A stretch of 40,239 nucleotides of DNA from Caryophanales bacterium UBA5026. GTDB taxonomy: Bacteria > Bacillota_I > Bacilli_A > RF39 > UBA660. Below are positions 15,982 to 23,937 of the stretch, piece by piece. A model generated the notes under the pieces. The model made no database searches and was not told the origin of the DNA. It worked only from the letters and a program-made list of their open reading frames with translations. Location of the stretch: the NCBI GenBank assembly GCA_002416285.1, contig DICM01000027.1:1-40239 (forward strand), in the 5' to 3' direction. The first letter of the stretch is position 1. The number at the start of each line of letters is the position of its first letter. Made by a program: the position numbers and the translations under genes.

Positions 15982-16342
15982 AAAAGAAATAAATGAATTT
16001 CAGGAAAATATATTATCTGTAAATGCACTAAAAACAACAATTGAAAACCAAATACAGGTAAGTGCTAATTCTTTGGAGGAAATGAAAAAAAGCAATGAAA
16101 TTGTAAAAGAAAACAAAAAAGAAATAATGGCTATGTTAGAAAAATTTGAAGTTTTTTCTAAATCAAATCAAGAACAATTGATTGATAATCAATTAAAGAT
16201 GACAAAAAAATATAATAGCAGTATAAAAGAAATAAATGATAAAATGGATAAACTTTATGATTATGATAAAAAACAAATGAAGTTTGTAATATTTCTACTT
16301 TTTGCTATTTTAATCTGTGTTATTTTATCTATTTTAATTTAG
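15959..16342 (+). CDS. Tail-anchored coiled-coil protein
   Basis: 127 residues: an almost entirely charged coiled coil (about 5-100) followed by one hydrophobic C-terminal segment (about 108-127, VIFLLFAILICVILSILI), with nothing after it. This is a tail-anchored topology with the coiled coil in the cytoplasm. No enzyme motif. The ATG at 15959 has GAGGAGG 7 bases upstream and lies inside the end of the RecQ-like gene, so the two are tightly linked. It may hold the soluble RecQ-like helicase at the membrane next to the anchored PIF1-like helicase; this is inference. Its short size and lack of motifs make homology detection hard. Confidence 0.75.
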   Translation: MENVKKIEKEINEFQENILSVNALKTTIENQIQVSANSLEEMKKSNEIVKENKKEIMAMLEKFEVFSKSNQEQLIDNQLKMTKKYNSSIKEINDKMDKLYDYDKKQMKFVIFLLFAILICVILSILI

Positions 16343-16422
16343 TAAAAATTTGATAGTAAAAGACGTATATACCGTATCATTATGGAAAGAGACTAATATG
16401 TAGAAAAGAGGAAATTGATAAA

Positions 16423-16917
16423 ATGAATATAGATACTGTAGTGCTTTCTAAATTGGGAGCCGATTTAACCATGCTTGCAGTAAATGGAACTGTCAGTAAA
16501 ATTGATTCTAAAATAAAAATGATAAAACTAGAAAAAGATATGAAAAAACTACAGACATTATATGAAGAAGTGATAAATGAATTGCTGGCGGAACGTGAAG
16601 AAGCAATCCGGATTGCTCAAATATATAAAAATGAAATAGAGAAATATGAAATAAGTGATAAAGATATAGAACATTTGCGAAATACTTTTATAACAATCTT
16701 AGATACATTGTCTGTTATTAGTGAAAACAAAATTGACATATCTTCATTTGAAGCGTTTAAGGATATAATTAGTGTCGATACATTAAAATCAATGCAATTA
16801 TTGGGATTTAATTATAAGCAAGCTATCGGACAACCATTAACTGAATTGTGTGCTAACAAAATTGGTGGTATGATAAGTACGAATAAGAAAGATAATATTA
16901 GCAAAAAAGGACGATAA
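16423..16917 (+). CDS. Helical protein of unknown function, 164 aa
   Basis: 164 residues, helical, with a coiled-coil stretch (about 25-75: KIKMIKLEKDMKKLQTLYEE) and no membrane segment. Residues 4-25 are mildly hydrophobic (VVLSKLGADLTMLAVNGTV), and the C-terminus is basic (KKDNISKKGR). I recognise no family. It starts 80 bases after the tail-anchored gene with a GAGGAA site at somewhat long spacing; the gap has no terminator, so it is probably the last gene of the helicase operon. Its role is open: a regulator, a sensor or an unrelated gene. Confidence 0.6.
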   Translation: MNIDTVVLSKLGADLTMLAVNGTVSKIDSKIKMIKLEKDMKKLQTLYEEVINELLAEREEAIRIAQIYKNEIEKYEISDKDIEHLRNTFITILDTLSVISENKIDISSFEAFKDIISVDTLKSMQLLGFNYKQAIGQPLTELCANKIGGMISTNKKDNISKKGR

Positions 16918-16985
16918 TTTAATTCAGTCAATCGAATAGCACCATAAATTCATCGATTTTATTTACTATTCATTATTATAAATGA

Positions 16986-17110
16986 TATAATACATGTAAC
17001 TTATCAAGTGATAAGGGGTAACAACCTTTATCTAACTGGCTCCAAAAGATAAAATCGTCGCACTAAAGTGACTTTATTGATTAAATCAATCTGAAAAGGT
17101 TGATTTTTTT
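16986..17110 (+). ncRNA. Structured RNA element with terminator, copy 1
   Basis: A -10 box TATAAT (16986-16991) is followed by four hairpins: CTTATC/GATAAG (17000-17015), TTTATCT/AGATAAA (17027-17053) with a 13-nt loop, GTCGC/GTGAC (17057-17072) and a terminator AAATCAATCT/AGGTTGATTT (17083-17106) with a GAAA loop and T-run. A related copy on the same strand ends at 18776. Shared parts are GCTCC, AAGATAAAATCGTCGCAC and GTGAC. Paired positions in the terminator differ in a compensating way between the copies. It could be a small RNA or a leader/riboswitch-like attenuator. I do not recognise a known family. Confidence 0.5.
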
Positions 17111-17146
17111 GTTAATTATAACTCATTTAATCGGAATGAGGGGATT

Positions 17147-17221
17147 ATGCTAAAGGATGTCATCAATTTAAAAACAATGTATAAATTCATACATGATTTT
17201 GTAATAAAAGAAAAAAGATGA
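17147..17221 (+). CDS. Possible 24-aa small ORF
   Basis: ATG to TGA, 24 codons, with GAGGGGA 3-7 bases upstream of the ATG at 17147, just after the structured RNA element. It encodes a basic, amphipathic peptide. It could be a real small protein controlled by the attenuator-like RNA or chance. Its end lies within the terminator hairpin of the convergent gene. Confidence 0.25.
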   Translation: MLKDVINLKTMYKFIHDFVIKEKR

Positions 17222-17246
17222 ATGAGAAAAAGTTCTCATTATCATC
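17209..17246 (-). terminator. Terminator of the minus-strand membrane gene
   Basis: On the minus strand GATGA..ATGAGAA (read from 17246 leftwards) pairs with TTCTCAT..TCATC around an AAAG/CTTT loop (17229-17232), with the A-run 17208-17216 giving a T-run. It starts 2 bases after the stop codon. Confidence 0.75.
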
Positions 17247-17248
17247 CT

Positions 17249-18448
17249 TTAAAATGGTAAAATTCCTAGTAATATGACATTAATAATAATTAATACTATA
17301 ACAATTAGTAGTTTAAATTTTGTATATTTCACATATTTTTTTGTCGATGAGGTTATCATTGGACAGGCTAGTAATCCATATATTAAAAATATAATTGACA
17401 AAATTAAATAGCCAATTAAGTTTTCAAAAAAGAATGTTAATAATATTATTGAACTAAGAAATAATAAAAAAGCAGTTAATATCCATTTAATTGTAATATA
17501 TATAAGATTCCATCTAGTACTTTTTTCTTTAATTTTTGTTTCGACCATTTTGTTCTTCTTAATGTTCTTTTTTAAATTTCTAGTAATTAATTTTGTTTCA
17601 GGTTTACTATAGATTGAATTATCAAATGCTAGTAAAGGACATACAATGTGTGGAAAAAACATTAATAACATACAATAAGTATCACTTTTTTTAAATGCTT
17701 GGCCCATATAGTAATAAAGCAGATATAAGAATGCAACGTTGCCTATAGGTATTACTAATAATAGTGCATACCAGTATGAACCCAGGATATCTTTTGTTAA
17801 ACAACCAATATTGTAAAACGGAATTAAAGCAATCCAACCTTTGTTTCTTATTTTTTTCTCTAATTTCCATATACTAACTATGAATATGAGCAAAATTATA
17901 AGCAAAGCTACAAAAATAAATTTTTCACCTGTTGCATCTACTTCATAATTATAATTTAATTCTTGAAACATTTTTAATGTATCTGTTTTATATTTTTTGT
18001 CAACAGAAGCATATAATATAGAGTTATTATTTTGTGTAACGACTTTATAATAATCACCACTTGTAGAATATTCCGAATATTTAGAAAACATACTAACAGT
18101 TGTACTTCCTGTCACATTATTATTTTTATTTAATATGTCATCTCTAATTTGCAAAAAGAACTTATTAAATCTGTTGTTATCATTGAAGATAGCATAAGTG
18201 AATTGATATGGACAAGACTTCGTATCAGTAATTAAGTATGTTTCAAATCCTGATAATTCTTGTTGTTTTGCCAAATCAATTAAATTACAGCCATTATTTT
18301 TCATGTAGATTGTAAACTCATTTGGATCAATTATATTAGGACAGTCAAACTTCATTGTTATAATAACACCAATTATAAAGCACAATGTAAAACTTACATT
18401 ACAAATAATAGTAAAAAATAGACCAAATTTTGAAATTTTACTATTCAT
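17249..18448 (-). CDS. Multi-pass membrane protein with DUF5684-like segment
   Basis: 399 residues from ATG at 18448; AGGAGT lies 9 bases upstream, while the earlier GTG at 18457 is almost touching it. An N-terminal hydrophobic segment (about 10-32) is followed by a ~145-residue outward-facing domain with Cys (CPNI, GCNL, SCPYQF) that may form disulfides. About seven further hydrophobic segments follow. The stretch KIRNKGWIALIPFYNIGCLTKDIL, followed by a segment with VIPIGN, is the signature of DUF5684-type membrane proteins, of unknown function. The gene stands alone on the minus strand between two related RNA/terminator elements in direct orientation, so it may be a separate small cassette inside or next to the island. 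Confidence 0.75.
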   Translation of the reverse strand: MNSKISKFGLFFTIICNVSFTLCFIIGVIITMKFDCPNIIDPNEFTIYMKNNGCNLIDLAKQQELSGFETYLITDTKSCPYQFTYAIFNDNNRFNKFFLQIRDDILNKNNNVTGSTTVSMFSKYSEYSTSGDYYKVVTQNNNSILYASVDKKYKTDTLKMFQELNYNYEVDATGEKFIFVALLIILLIFIVSIWKLEKKIRNKGWIALIPFYNIGCLTKDILGSYWYALLLVIPIGNVAFLYLLYYYMGQAFKKSDTYCMLLMFFPHIVCPLLAFDNSIYSKPETKLITRNLKKNIKKNKMVETKIKEKSTRWNLIYITIKWILTAFLLFLSSIILLTFFFENLIGYLILSIIFLIYGLLACPMITSSTKKYVKYTKFKLLIVIVLIIINVILLGILPF

Positions 18449-19116
18449 ATACCTCACACTCCTAAAGTATTTAGTCTTTCAATTTAATTATAACATAATA
18501 GAATTGTTTTCTTACAGATGAGTTACAATTTTGAAAAGGATTTATATAAGTGATTTTTGTTTATATATTATAGTTTCTTTTCTATTACCAATCAAAGCAA
18601 GCCAGTGTTGTTAGAGTTTTTGTCGAAAATTAACCTGTAACATCAATAGTAGAAACAGTACGATCACTTTTGGGTTTGCAACTTGATAGGAACGATATAT
18701 GAGTCGCTCCGGAAGATAAAATCGTCGCACCGAGTGACGTTAATGATTAAATCAGTCTTAAAAGATTGATTTTTTTGTGGCTTTCTATTTAAATGAAGGC
18801 ACAGAATTATGAATAATAAAAGGGTAATAGTGGGAATTTAGATTTCAAAGGATATAAAAGATATTTAAGGTGTATGAAAATTCAGGAATATCGCAAAAGA
18901 GATGTACAATATAGTTGTGATAAGAACAAATACAAGTTTAATATTTAACAATTAAATGATATTATGAAAGAAATAAAATTTGATTTAGATAATAAAGCTT
19001 AATAGAAAACTATATACAAATAATATTAGATATTAGTTGAATTCTAGTAATTTAGTAATAAAAATGATATAATTAATCAGTAAGATACTGGTATATAAAA
19101 TAGGAGTGAAAATTAA
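18449..19116. other. Intergenic region with RNA element copy 2 and gene remnants
   Basis: 668 bases. It contains the second RNA element (ending 18776). At 18830-18950 a short frame (NLDFKGYKRYLRCMKIQEYR... up to the TAA at 18948) looks like the 3' relic of a lost gene, but it has no good start. A -10 box TATAAT (about 19066-19071) lies before the gene at 19117. Nothing else is supported. Confidence 0.5.
18681..18776 (+). ncRNA. Structured RNA element with terminator, copy 2
   Basis: Related to 16998-17110. It contains CGCTCC, GGAAGATAAAATCGTCGCAC, the hairpin CGTCGC/GTGACG (18723-18739, 5-nt loop) and the terminator AAATCAGTCT/AGATTGATTT (18749-18772) with a TAAA loop and T-run. It is in the same orientation as copy 1, 1.67 kb away. 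No strong promoter box is visible just upstream, so this copy may be decayed or have a longer leader. Confidence 0.45.
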
Positions 19117-19434
19117 ATGAAAGTGATTACAGTTTGTGGTAGTTTAAAATTTAAAAATGAGATAATAAATGCAGCATTGCAAATGGAGTTGGCAGGAAAT
19201 GTTATCTTAATTCCAATATTCCCAATAAAAGATGATAAAGATATTTTTACTGAAGAAGAATTAATTATGCTTGGTAAAATGCACAAAGAGAAAATAAGGT
19301 TGTCAGACGCTATTTTAGTTGTCAATGTAAACGGCTATATAGGAAGTAGTACAAAAAGTGAAATTGAATTTGCTAAATCTTTAAATAAAGAGATTATATA
19401 TTATACTGATTTAATAGAAAAAAGTTTAATTTGA
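19117..19434 (+). CDS. Nucleoside 2-deoxyribosyltransferase-like protein
   Basis: 105 residues, single domain with the nucleoside deoxyribosyltransferase fold pattern: VITVCGSLKFKNEI at the N-terminus (nucleotide-binding start), GKMHKEKIRLSDAILVVNVNGYIGSSTKSEIEFAKSLNKEIIYY, where the Asp before AILVVN and the Ser-Thr-x-Ser-Glu motif are the expected active-site region. Small stand-alone proteins of this type are common in low-GC Gram-positives and on mobile elements; whether they cleave nucleosides or only bind nucleotides is not established. Start has TAGGAGTG upstream and a TATAAT box about 45 bases before it. A terminator follows at 19507-19537. Confidence 0.75.
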   Translation: MKVITVCGSLKFKNEIINAALQMELAGNVILIPIFPIKDDKDIFTEEELIMLGKMHKEKIRLSDAILVVNVNGYIGSSTKSEIEFAKSLNKEIIYYTDLIEKSLI

Positions 19435-19506
19435 AAAACTAAGTAACAAATTACCATTTGCATTAGGGACTATAATTAAAATTCCGAATTTTTCATCTTA
19501 AAGATA

Positions 19507-19537
19507 AAATTCAACTTATGATGAGTTGAATTTTTTT
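19507..19537 (+). terminator. Rho-independent terminator
   Basis: AAATTCAACT (19507-19516), 7-nt loop, AGTTGAATTT (19524-19533), then T residues. Confidence 0.7.
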
Positions 19538-19705
19538 GGTATAAAGGGGAAGAGTTATAAAATCAGAAATAATAAAAAAATGAGTTTCGTAAGAAAAAAG
19601 TCTGGTATTATTTGTAAATTCTATATAACAGTCGATTAAAATCTCATACACTCTTTTAAGTCAATTTTCTTCTAAAAAATTTTATAAAAATTTAGCTTTC
19701 AAATG

Positions 19706-19735
19706 TTGACTATATTAGTCAATAAGGAATATACT
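19706..19735 (+). promoter_or_regulatory. TetR operator overlapping promoter
   Basis: TTGACTATATTAGTCAA (19706-19722) is a palindrome with 7-bp arms. Its left end is also the -35 (TTGACT), with TATACT (19730-19735) 18 bp further as -10. A repressor on the palindrome would block the promoter, so the TetR gene directly downstream probably represses its own operon. Confidence 0.6.
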
Positions 19736-19762
19736 TATATCAGTAATGGAGGTATGATATAA

Positions 19763-20374
19763 GTGGAAACAACGAAAGTGATTCAACATAAAAGAAATCG
19801 CATAATTAATACTGGTTATCGATTGTTTGCTATTAATGGATATAAAAATACGACAACAGATATGCTAACGAAGGATGCAGGAATAGCAAAGGGATTGCTA
19901 TTTTATTATTTTAAATCAAAAAAGGATTTATATATGTATTTGTATCATCACAGTTTGGAAGTCATTATGACTGAATTAGAGAAAAAACATTATGAAGAAG
20001 TGACTGATTTTTTCGATTTTATTATTCATACACAGGATCTGAAATGGCAGATAATGAAAAAGTATCCTTTTATTCTTCAATTTTTAGTTTCTGTTATTAA
20101 GGAAGAAAGTAAAGAAGTTAAGGATTTAATTCCGCAACAAGTTGATGTTGACATAAAAATACACTTAGATAAATTTATGACAAAGGCAGATCTATATAAA
20201 TTCAAAAATCCTGATGACATAGAAACAATAATAAATTTAATTACACTTTGCAGTAAAGGTGCAATGAAAAATCTTGCTGAGTGTAAAGATTATGATTATG
20301 ATTTGGAAAGGGAAAAATTCCAAGAAATTATTTTAATGTTAAAGAGAAATTTTTATAAGGAGGAGTATTTATAA
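19763..20374 (+). CDS. TetR-family repressor
   Basis: 203 residues. The N-terminal helix-turn-helix has the usual TetR pattern: RIINTGYRLFAINGYKNTTTDMLTKDAGIAKGLLFYYFKSKKDLYMYLYHH. The rest is a helical ligand/dimer domain. GTG at 19763 is the start; GGAGG is 11 bases upstream, rather far, and no better start exists. The stop codon shares one base with the ATG of the next gene (TAATG), so translation is coupled to the ABC ATPase. It probably senses a substrate of the exporter and binds the palindrome at 19706-19722. Confidence 0.9.
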   Translation: METTKVIQHKRNRIINTGYRLFAINGYKNTTTDMLTKDAGIAKGLLFYYFKSKKDLYMYLYHHSLEVIMTELEKKHYEEVTDFFDFIIHTQDLKWQIMKKYPFILQFLVSVIKEESKEVKDLIPQQVDVDIKIHLDKFMTKADLYKFKNPDDIETIINLITLCSKGAMKNLAECKDYDYDLEREKFQEIILMLKRNFYKEEYL

Positions 20375-21267
20375 TGAAAAATATCGTAACTGTTAGCAAT
20401 TTAACAAAAAAATTTGGAAATTACATTGCTTTAAATGGTGTTAATTTAGAAATTAATGAAGGAGAGATTTACGGCTTTATTGGTCCAAATGGAGCTGGTA
20501 AAACAACAACTATTCGTTGTTTATTAGGTATTTTACAAGCAACCGAAGGTGCGGTAACTATATTTGGTCAAGATGCGTGGAAAGATTCAGTTTCAATCCA
20601 TAAAAGAATAGCTTATGTTCCTGGGGATGTAAATCTATGGGATAATTTAACGGGTGGAGAAGTTATTGATTTATTTATTAGTCTACAAGGAACAGACAAT
20701 AAAAAAAGAAAAGCTGAATTGATTAAAAAATTCGACTTTGATCCATCTAAAAAATGTGGAACTTACTCTAAAGGAAATCGTCAGAAGGTTGCTTTGGTTG
20801 CTGCTTTAGCATCAGATGCTGATTTTTATATCTTAGATGAACCAACCAGTGGTCTAGATCCATTGATGGAGAATGTCTTTAAAGAATGCGTATTAGAACT
20901 TAAAAAGAAAAATAAAACAATTTTTTTATCAAGTCATATCTTGTCAGAAGTAGAAGAACTATGTGATAAAATTAGTATTATTCGTAATGGTAAAATTATT
21001 GAAACAGGGAATTTAAGTGAACTTAGACACTTAAAAAGAACCCAAGTTAAAGTTGAAACGAAAATACTAATAAACGATTTAGATAAAGTGAAAGGCGTTT
21101 ATGATGTAGAGAATAGTGATAATAAGTTTGAATTTAAAGTAGACAATTCTGAATTAGGAGAAGTTATGTCTTATATAGATAAATATGAAATTGTTAATTT
21201 AATATGCACTCCACCTTCTTTAGAAGAGTTATTTATGACTCATTATAAAGGTAAGGGTGATGAATAA
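20374..21267 (+). CDS. ABC exporter ATP-binding subunit
   Basis: 297 residues: Walker A GPNGAGKTT (about 34-42), Q-loop region VPGDVNLWDNL, signature YSKGNRQKV (SKGN in place of SGGQ, a change common in CcmA/YhgE-associated ATPases), Walker B FYILDEPTSGLDPLM and switch His SSH. A ~75-residue C-terminal extension is typical of ABC-2 exporter ATPases. It pairs with the 533-residue permease next door, with which it shares a TAATG stop-start overlap. Confidence 0.92.
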   Translation: MKNIVTVSNLTKKFGNYIALNGVNLEINEGEIYGFIGPNGAGKTTTIRCLLGILQATEGAVTIFGQDAWKDSVSIHKRIAYVPGDVNLWDNLTGGEVIDLFISLQGTDNKKRKAELIKKFDFDPSKKCGTYSKGNRQKVALVAALASDADFYILDEPTSGLDPLMENVFKECVLELKKKNKTIFLSSHILSEVEELCDKISIIRNGKIIETGNLSELRHLKRTQVKVETKILINDLDKVKGVYDVENSDNKFEFKVDNSELGEVMSYIDKYEIVNLICTPPSLEELFMTHYKGKGDE

Positions 21268-22868
21268 TGTTATTTAATAATACAACTAAGTTAACGAAAT
21301 TATATTTTAAAAGAGAATGGTTAAGTGCAACTATCTGGTTAGCAATCATTGTTACTCTATCTTTGTTTGTAGCTGGAATTTTCACTGATTTATATGGAAC
21401 GTCCGCTGATCGAATTGGCATGGCAGAGACAATGCGGAATCCAGCGATGGTAGCAATGGTTGGGCCTGCTTATGCTGAAGGAGAAGCCTATACTAATGGA
21501 GTTATGTATGGTCAAATGATGCTACTATTCTCTGCTATGGCTGTTGCCGTAATGAATATCTTTTTAGTTATTAAACACACTAGAAAAGATGAAGAGGAAG
21601 GGCGAAACGAACTAATCAGATCATTACCAACAGGCAGATTATCCAATCTTTTAGGAACGATGATAATTTGTGTTATCATTAATACAATATTAGCTTTAAT
21701 AATGGGATTTGGATTAGCGATAATGAATATTGAAAGTATGACTTTAACAGGTTCTTTATTATATGGAGCATCTTTAGGAGTTGTCGGAATTTGCTTTGGT
21801 GCTATTGCAGCTTTATTTGCACAAATTGCTTCTACTTCAAGAGGAGCAATTGCTTATTCATTTATTTTTTTAGGAATTGATTATTTAACTCGTGCTATTG
21901 GCGATGTAAGTGGAAACTTTCTTTCTTATCTTACTCCACTAGGAATCATTTTTAAAACGGAAACTTACGCAAGCAACTACTGGTGGCCAATATGTGTTTT
22001 ATTAGGAATTGCAGTTTTAATTGGCATAATTGCTTTTTACTTGAATTCTCATCGCGATTTAGGAGCAGGATTACTTGCTTCGAAACCTGGAAGAAAAGAA
22101 GCATCTAGATTTTTACAAAGTCCAATAGGTTTACAAGTGAGATTGCTTAGAACGATGTTGATTGGCTGGCTAATTACTATGTTTATTTTAGGTACATCTT
22201 ATGGTTCAGTATTCGGTGATATTGAAAAGTTTCTGTCAGGTAGTGAAATGATGCAACAAATATTTCTAAACAATGATAAATTTACTTTTGCTGAACAATT
22301 TATGACAACCCTTATGACAATTTCATCCATATTGGTTGCTATACCTACATTAATGATTATATTAAAAATTCTTGGTGAAGAGAAAAAAGGAAGAATCGAA
22401 AATATATATGCAAAAAAGGTATCAAGAAATAAAGTACTTGCTAATTATTTAATTCTTTCAATAATTGGTAGTATCTTCTTTATGAAAGCATTTGTTTTAG
22501 GATTGTGGATCGCTTCATCAGCGGTTATGGCGGATCCAATATCATTTTGGACTATGTTTGGAGCGGGTCTAGTGTATTTACCAGCTATATGGGTTATGAT
22601 AGGAATTGCGATGTTATTAATTGCTTATATACCTAAAATGACTAAATTAGTATGGATATTGTTAGGCTTATGTTTCTTTGTTGTCTATATAGGAAAAATA
22701 TTGCAATTACCTGAATGGCTTATAAACTTCACACCTTTTGGTAGTATTCCAAAATTACCGGTAGATGATTTTAATATAAGTCCATTAATCATACTTACAA
22801 TAATTGCAGTAGTTATGTTTGTAGTTGGATTTATTGGGTACAGGAAAAGAGATTTAATAAACGGATAA
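21267..22868 (+). CDS. ABC exporter permease (COG3559/TnrB3-like)
   Basis: 533 residues and about twelve hydrophobic segments, in two halves, each starting with a cytoplasmic stretch (RNELIRSLPTGRLSNLLG and KGRIENIYAKKVSRNKVLANY), as in the putative polyketide-antibiotic exporter family around TnrB3. It forms the channel of the TetR-ATPase-permease operon 19763-22868; such operons are usually induced by and export amphiphilic drugs or membrane-active compounds. The substrate is not predictable. A terminator follows the stop by 7 bases. Confidence 0.85.
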   Translation: MLFNNTTKLTKLYFKREWLSATIWLAIIVTLSLFVAGIFTDLYGTSADRIGMAETMRNPAMVAMVGPAYAEGEAYTNGVMYGQMMLLFSAMAVAVMNIFLVIKHTRKDEEEGRNELIRSLPTGRLSNLLGTMIICVIINTILALIMGFGLAIMNIESMTLTGSLLYGASLGVVGICFGAIAALFAQIASTSRGAIAYSFIFLGIDYLTRAIGDVSGNFLSYLTPLGIIFKTETYASNYWWPICVLLGIAVLIGIIAFYLNSHRDLGAGLLASKPGRKEASRFLQSPIGLQVRLLRTMLIGWLITMFILGTSYGSVFGDIEKFLSGSEMMQQIFLNNDKFTFAEQFMTTLMTISSILVAIPTLMIILKILGEEKKGRIENIYAKKVSRNKVLANYLILSIIGSIFFMKAFVLGLWIASSAVMADPISFWTMFGAGLVYLPAIWVMIGIAMLLIAYIPKMTKLVWILLGLCFFVVYIGKILQLPEWLINFTPFGSIPKLPVDDFNISPLIILTIIAVVMFVVGFIGYRKRDLING

Positions 22869-22875
22869 ATAAAAA

Positions 22876-22907
22876 GGAAAGTGTATATAAATCACTTTCT
22901 CTTTTTT
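22876..22907 (+). terminator. Terminator of the TetR-ABC operon
   Basis: GAAAGTG (22877-22883), 9-nt loop, CACTTTC (22893-22899), T-rich tail. Confidence 0.7.
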
Positions 22908-22954
22908 GATTTCTTTAAATATAGAAGTATGATAAAATTGTATTAGGTGATAAA

Positions 22955-23797
22955 ATGAAAATTGCAATCATTTCTGATATACACAGTAACTATTTAGTCT
23001 TCAAAAAAGCATATGAAGATGCTTTATCTAAAGATGTAGATTTGTTTTTGTTTTTAGGTGATTATGTTACCGACGGATTTGATGCGAATAAGATATTAGA
23101 TATTATAAGAAGTAGTAATTGTTATGCTATAAATGGAAATAGAGAACTATCCTTGATAGAGTATCGTAAAAATAAAGATGCAAGATGGGATAAATACCTG
23201 CAGTTTAGAAGTATGAAATATGGTTATGAATCTTTAAATCAAGAAAATTTAGAATATCTGCAATCTTTGCCGATATATAAAATATTAAATATCGCGAGCA
23301 AAAAGGTCTGCATTTCTCATAGTACCCCCTACAATGTTAGAGGGGATGTGTCTTCAGATAGTTTTGAAGTGTTTGATAAGTTAATTGAAGACTATAATTG
23401 TGATGTTTATTTATTTGGGCATGAACACAAATGTTATTATACTGAATATAAAGAGAAGATATTTATCAATGCAGGATCAATTGGACTACCAACTGATGGA
23501 CTACCATTTAAATATGGAATTTTAACGATTGACGGCGATGTTAAATATGAAAAAATTGGTATAGCATATGATTACGATGAATTAGAAAGCTATTACAAAA
23601 ATAGTGATTATTATAAGGAAGCTACGATATGGTGTAGTCTACTACTAATGACAATGAAAAGTGGTGAAAATCATCCTCAATACTTTATGGATTATGTATG
23701 TACAAAAGCAAAAAAAGAAAATATAGATATTAGTTATGCCATTCCAGACGAATTATTTATTAATTCTTACAAGGAATATTATAACTTATGTCATTAG
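22955..23797 (+). CDS. Calcineurin-like metallophosphoesterase
   Basis: 280 residues. Metal-binding motifs of YfcE/ApaH-type phosphoesterases are complete: SDIHSN (8-13), FLGDYVTDG, INGNRELS, SHSTP and GHEHKCYY followed by NAGSIGLP. The C-terminal ~90 residues beyond the usual domain are helical and unrecognised. Start has AGGTGAT 5 bases upstream. It stands alone in its transcript. Substrate unknown; small members of the family often act on phosphodiesters or nucleotides. Confidence 0.85.
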   Translation: MKIAIISDIHSNYLVFKKAYEDALSKDVDLFLFLGDYVTDGFDANKILDIIRSSNCYAINGNRELSLIEYRKNKDARWDKYLQFRSMKYGYESLNQENLEYLQSLPIYKILNIASKKVCISHSTPYNVRGDVSSDSFEVFDKLIEDYNCDVYLFGHEHKCYYTEYKEKIFINAGSIGLPTDGLPFKYGILTIDGDVKYEKIGIAYDYDELESYYKNSDYYKEATIWCSLLLMTMKSGENHPQYFMDYVCTKAKKENIDISYAIPDELFINSYKEYYNLCH

Positions 23798-23937
23798 TAA
23801 GTGTGAACGGGTCTATCCAATTGAATATTGTTAATTACTATGTAAATGAAAAACAGGAGAAGATTAATCTACTTAGAGAAGTAATTATTTGCTGCATTAT
23901 GAATTTATAGTAAAATATTAGCGGGAGAAGAGTTGTT

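Larger units (their letters stand above)
16918..17248. other. Intergenic region with structured RNA element, copy 1
   Basis: 331 bases between convergent genes. It holds the RNA element (16998-17110), a 24-codon frame at 17147-17221 (MLKDVINLKTMYKFIHDFVI...) with an AGGGGA ribosome site, and the terminator of the minus-strand membrane gene. The small frame overlaps that terminator; whether it is translated is uncertain. Confidence 0.55.
19435..19762. other. Intergenic region: terminator, then TetR promoter/operator
   Basis: 328 bases. A terminator (19507-19537) and the operator/promoter of the TetR operon (19706-19735) are visible. Between them I see only AT-rich sequence. Confidence 0.6.

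Noticed and set aside
16986..17110. tracrRNA or CRISPR-related RNA
   Set aside because: No repeat array and no cas gene is present; the resemblance is limited to hairpins plus a terminator.
16986..18776. Ends of an IS200/IS605-type element
   Set aside because: The subterminal hairpins looked suggestive (GTCGCAC...GTGAC), but no TnpA or TnpB gene or remnant lies between, and both copies end in proper terminators in the same orientation.
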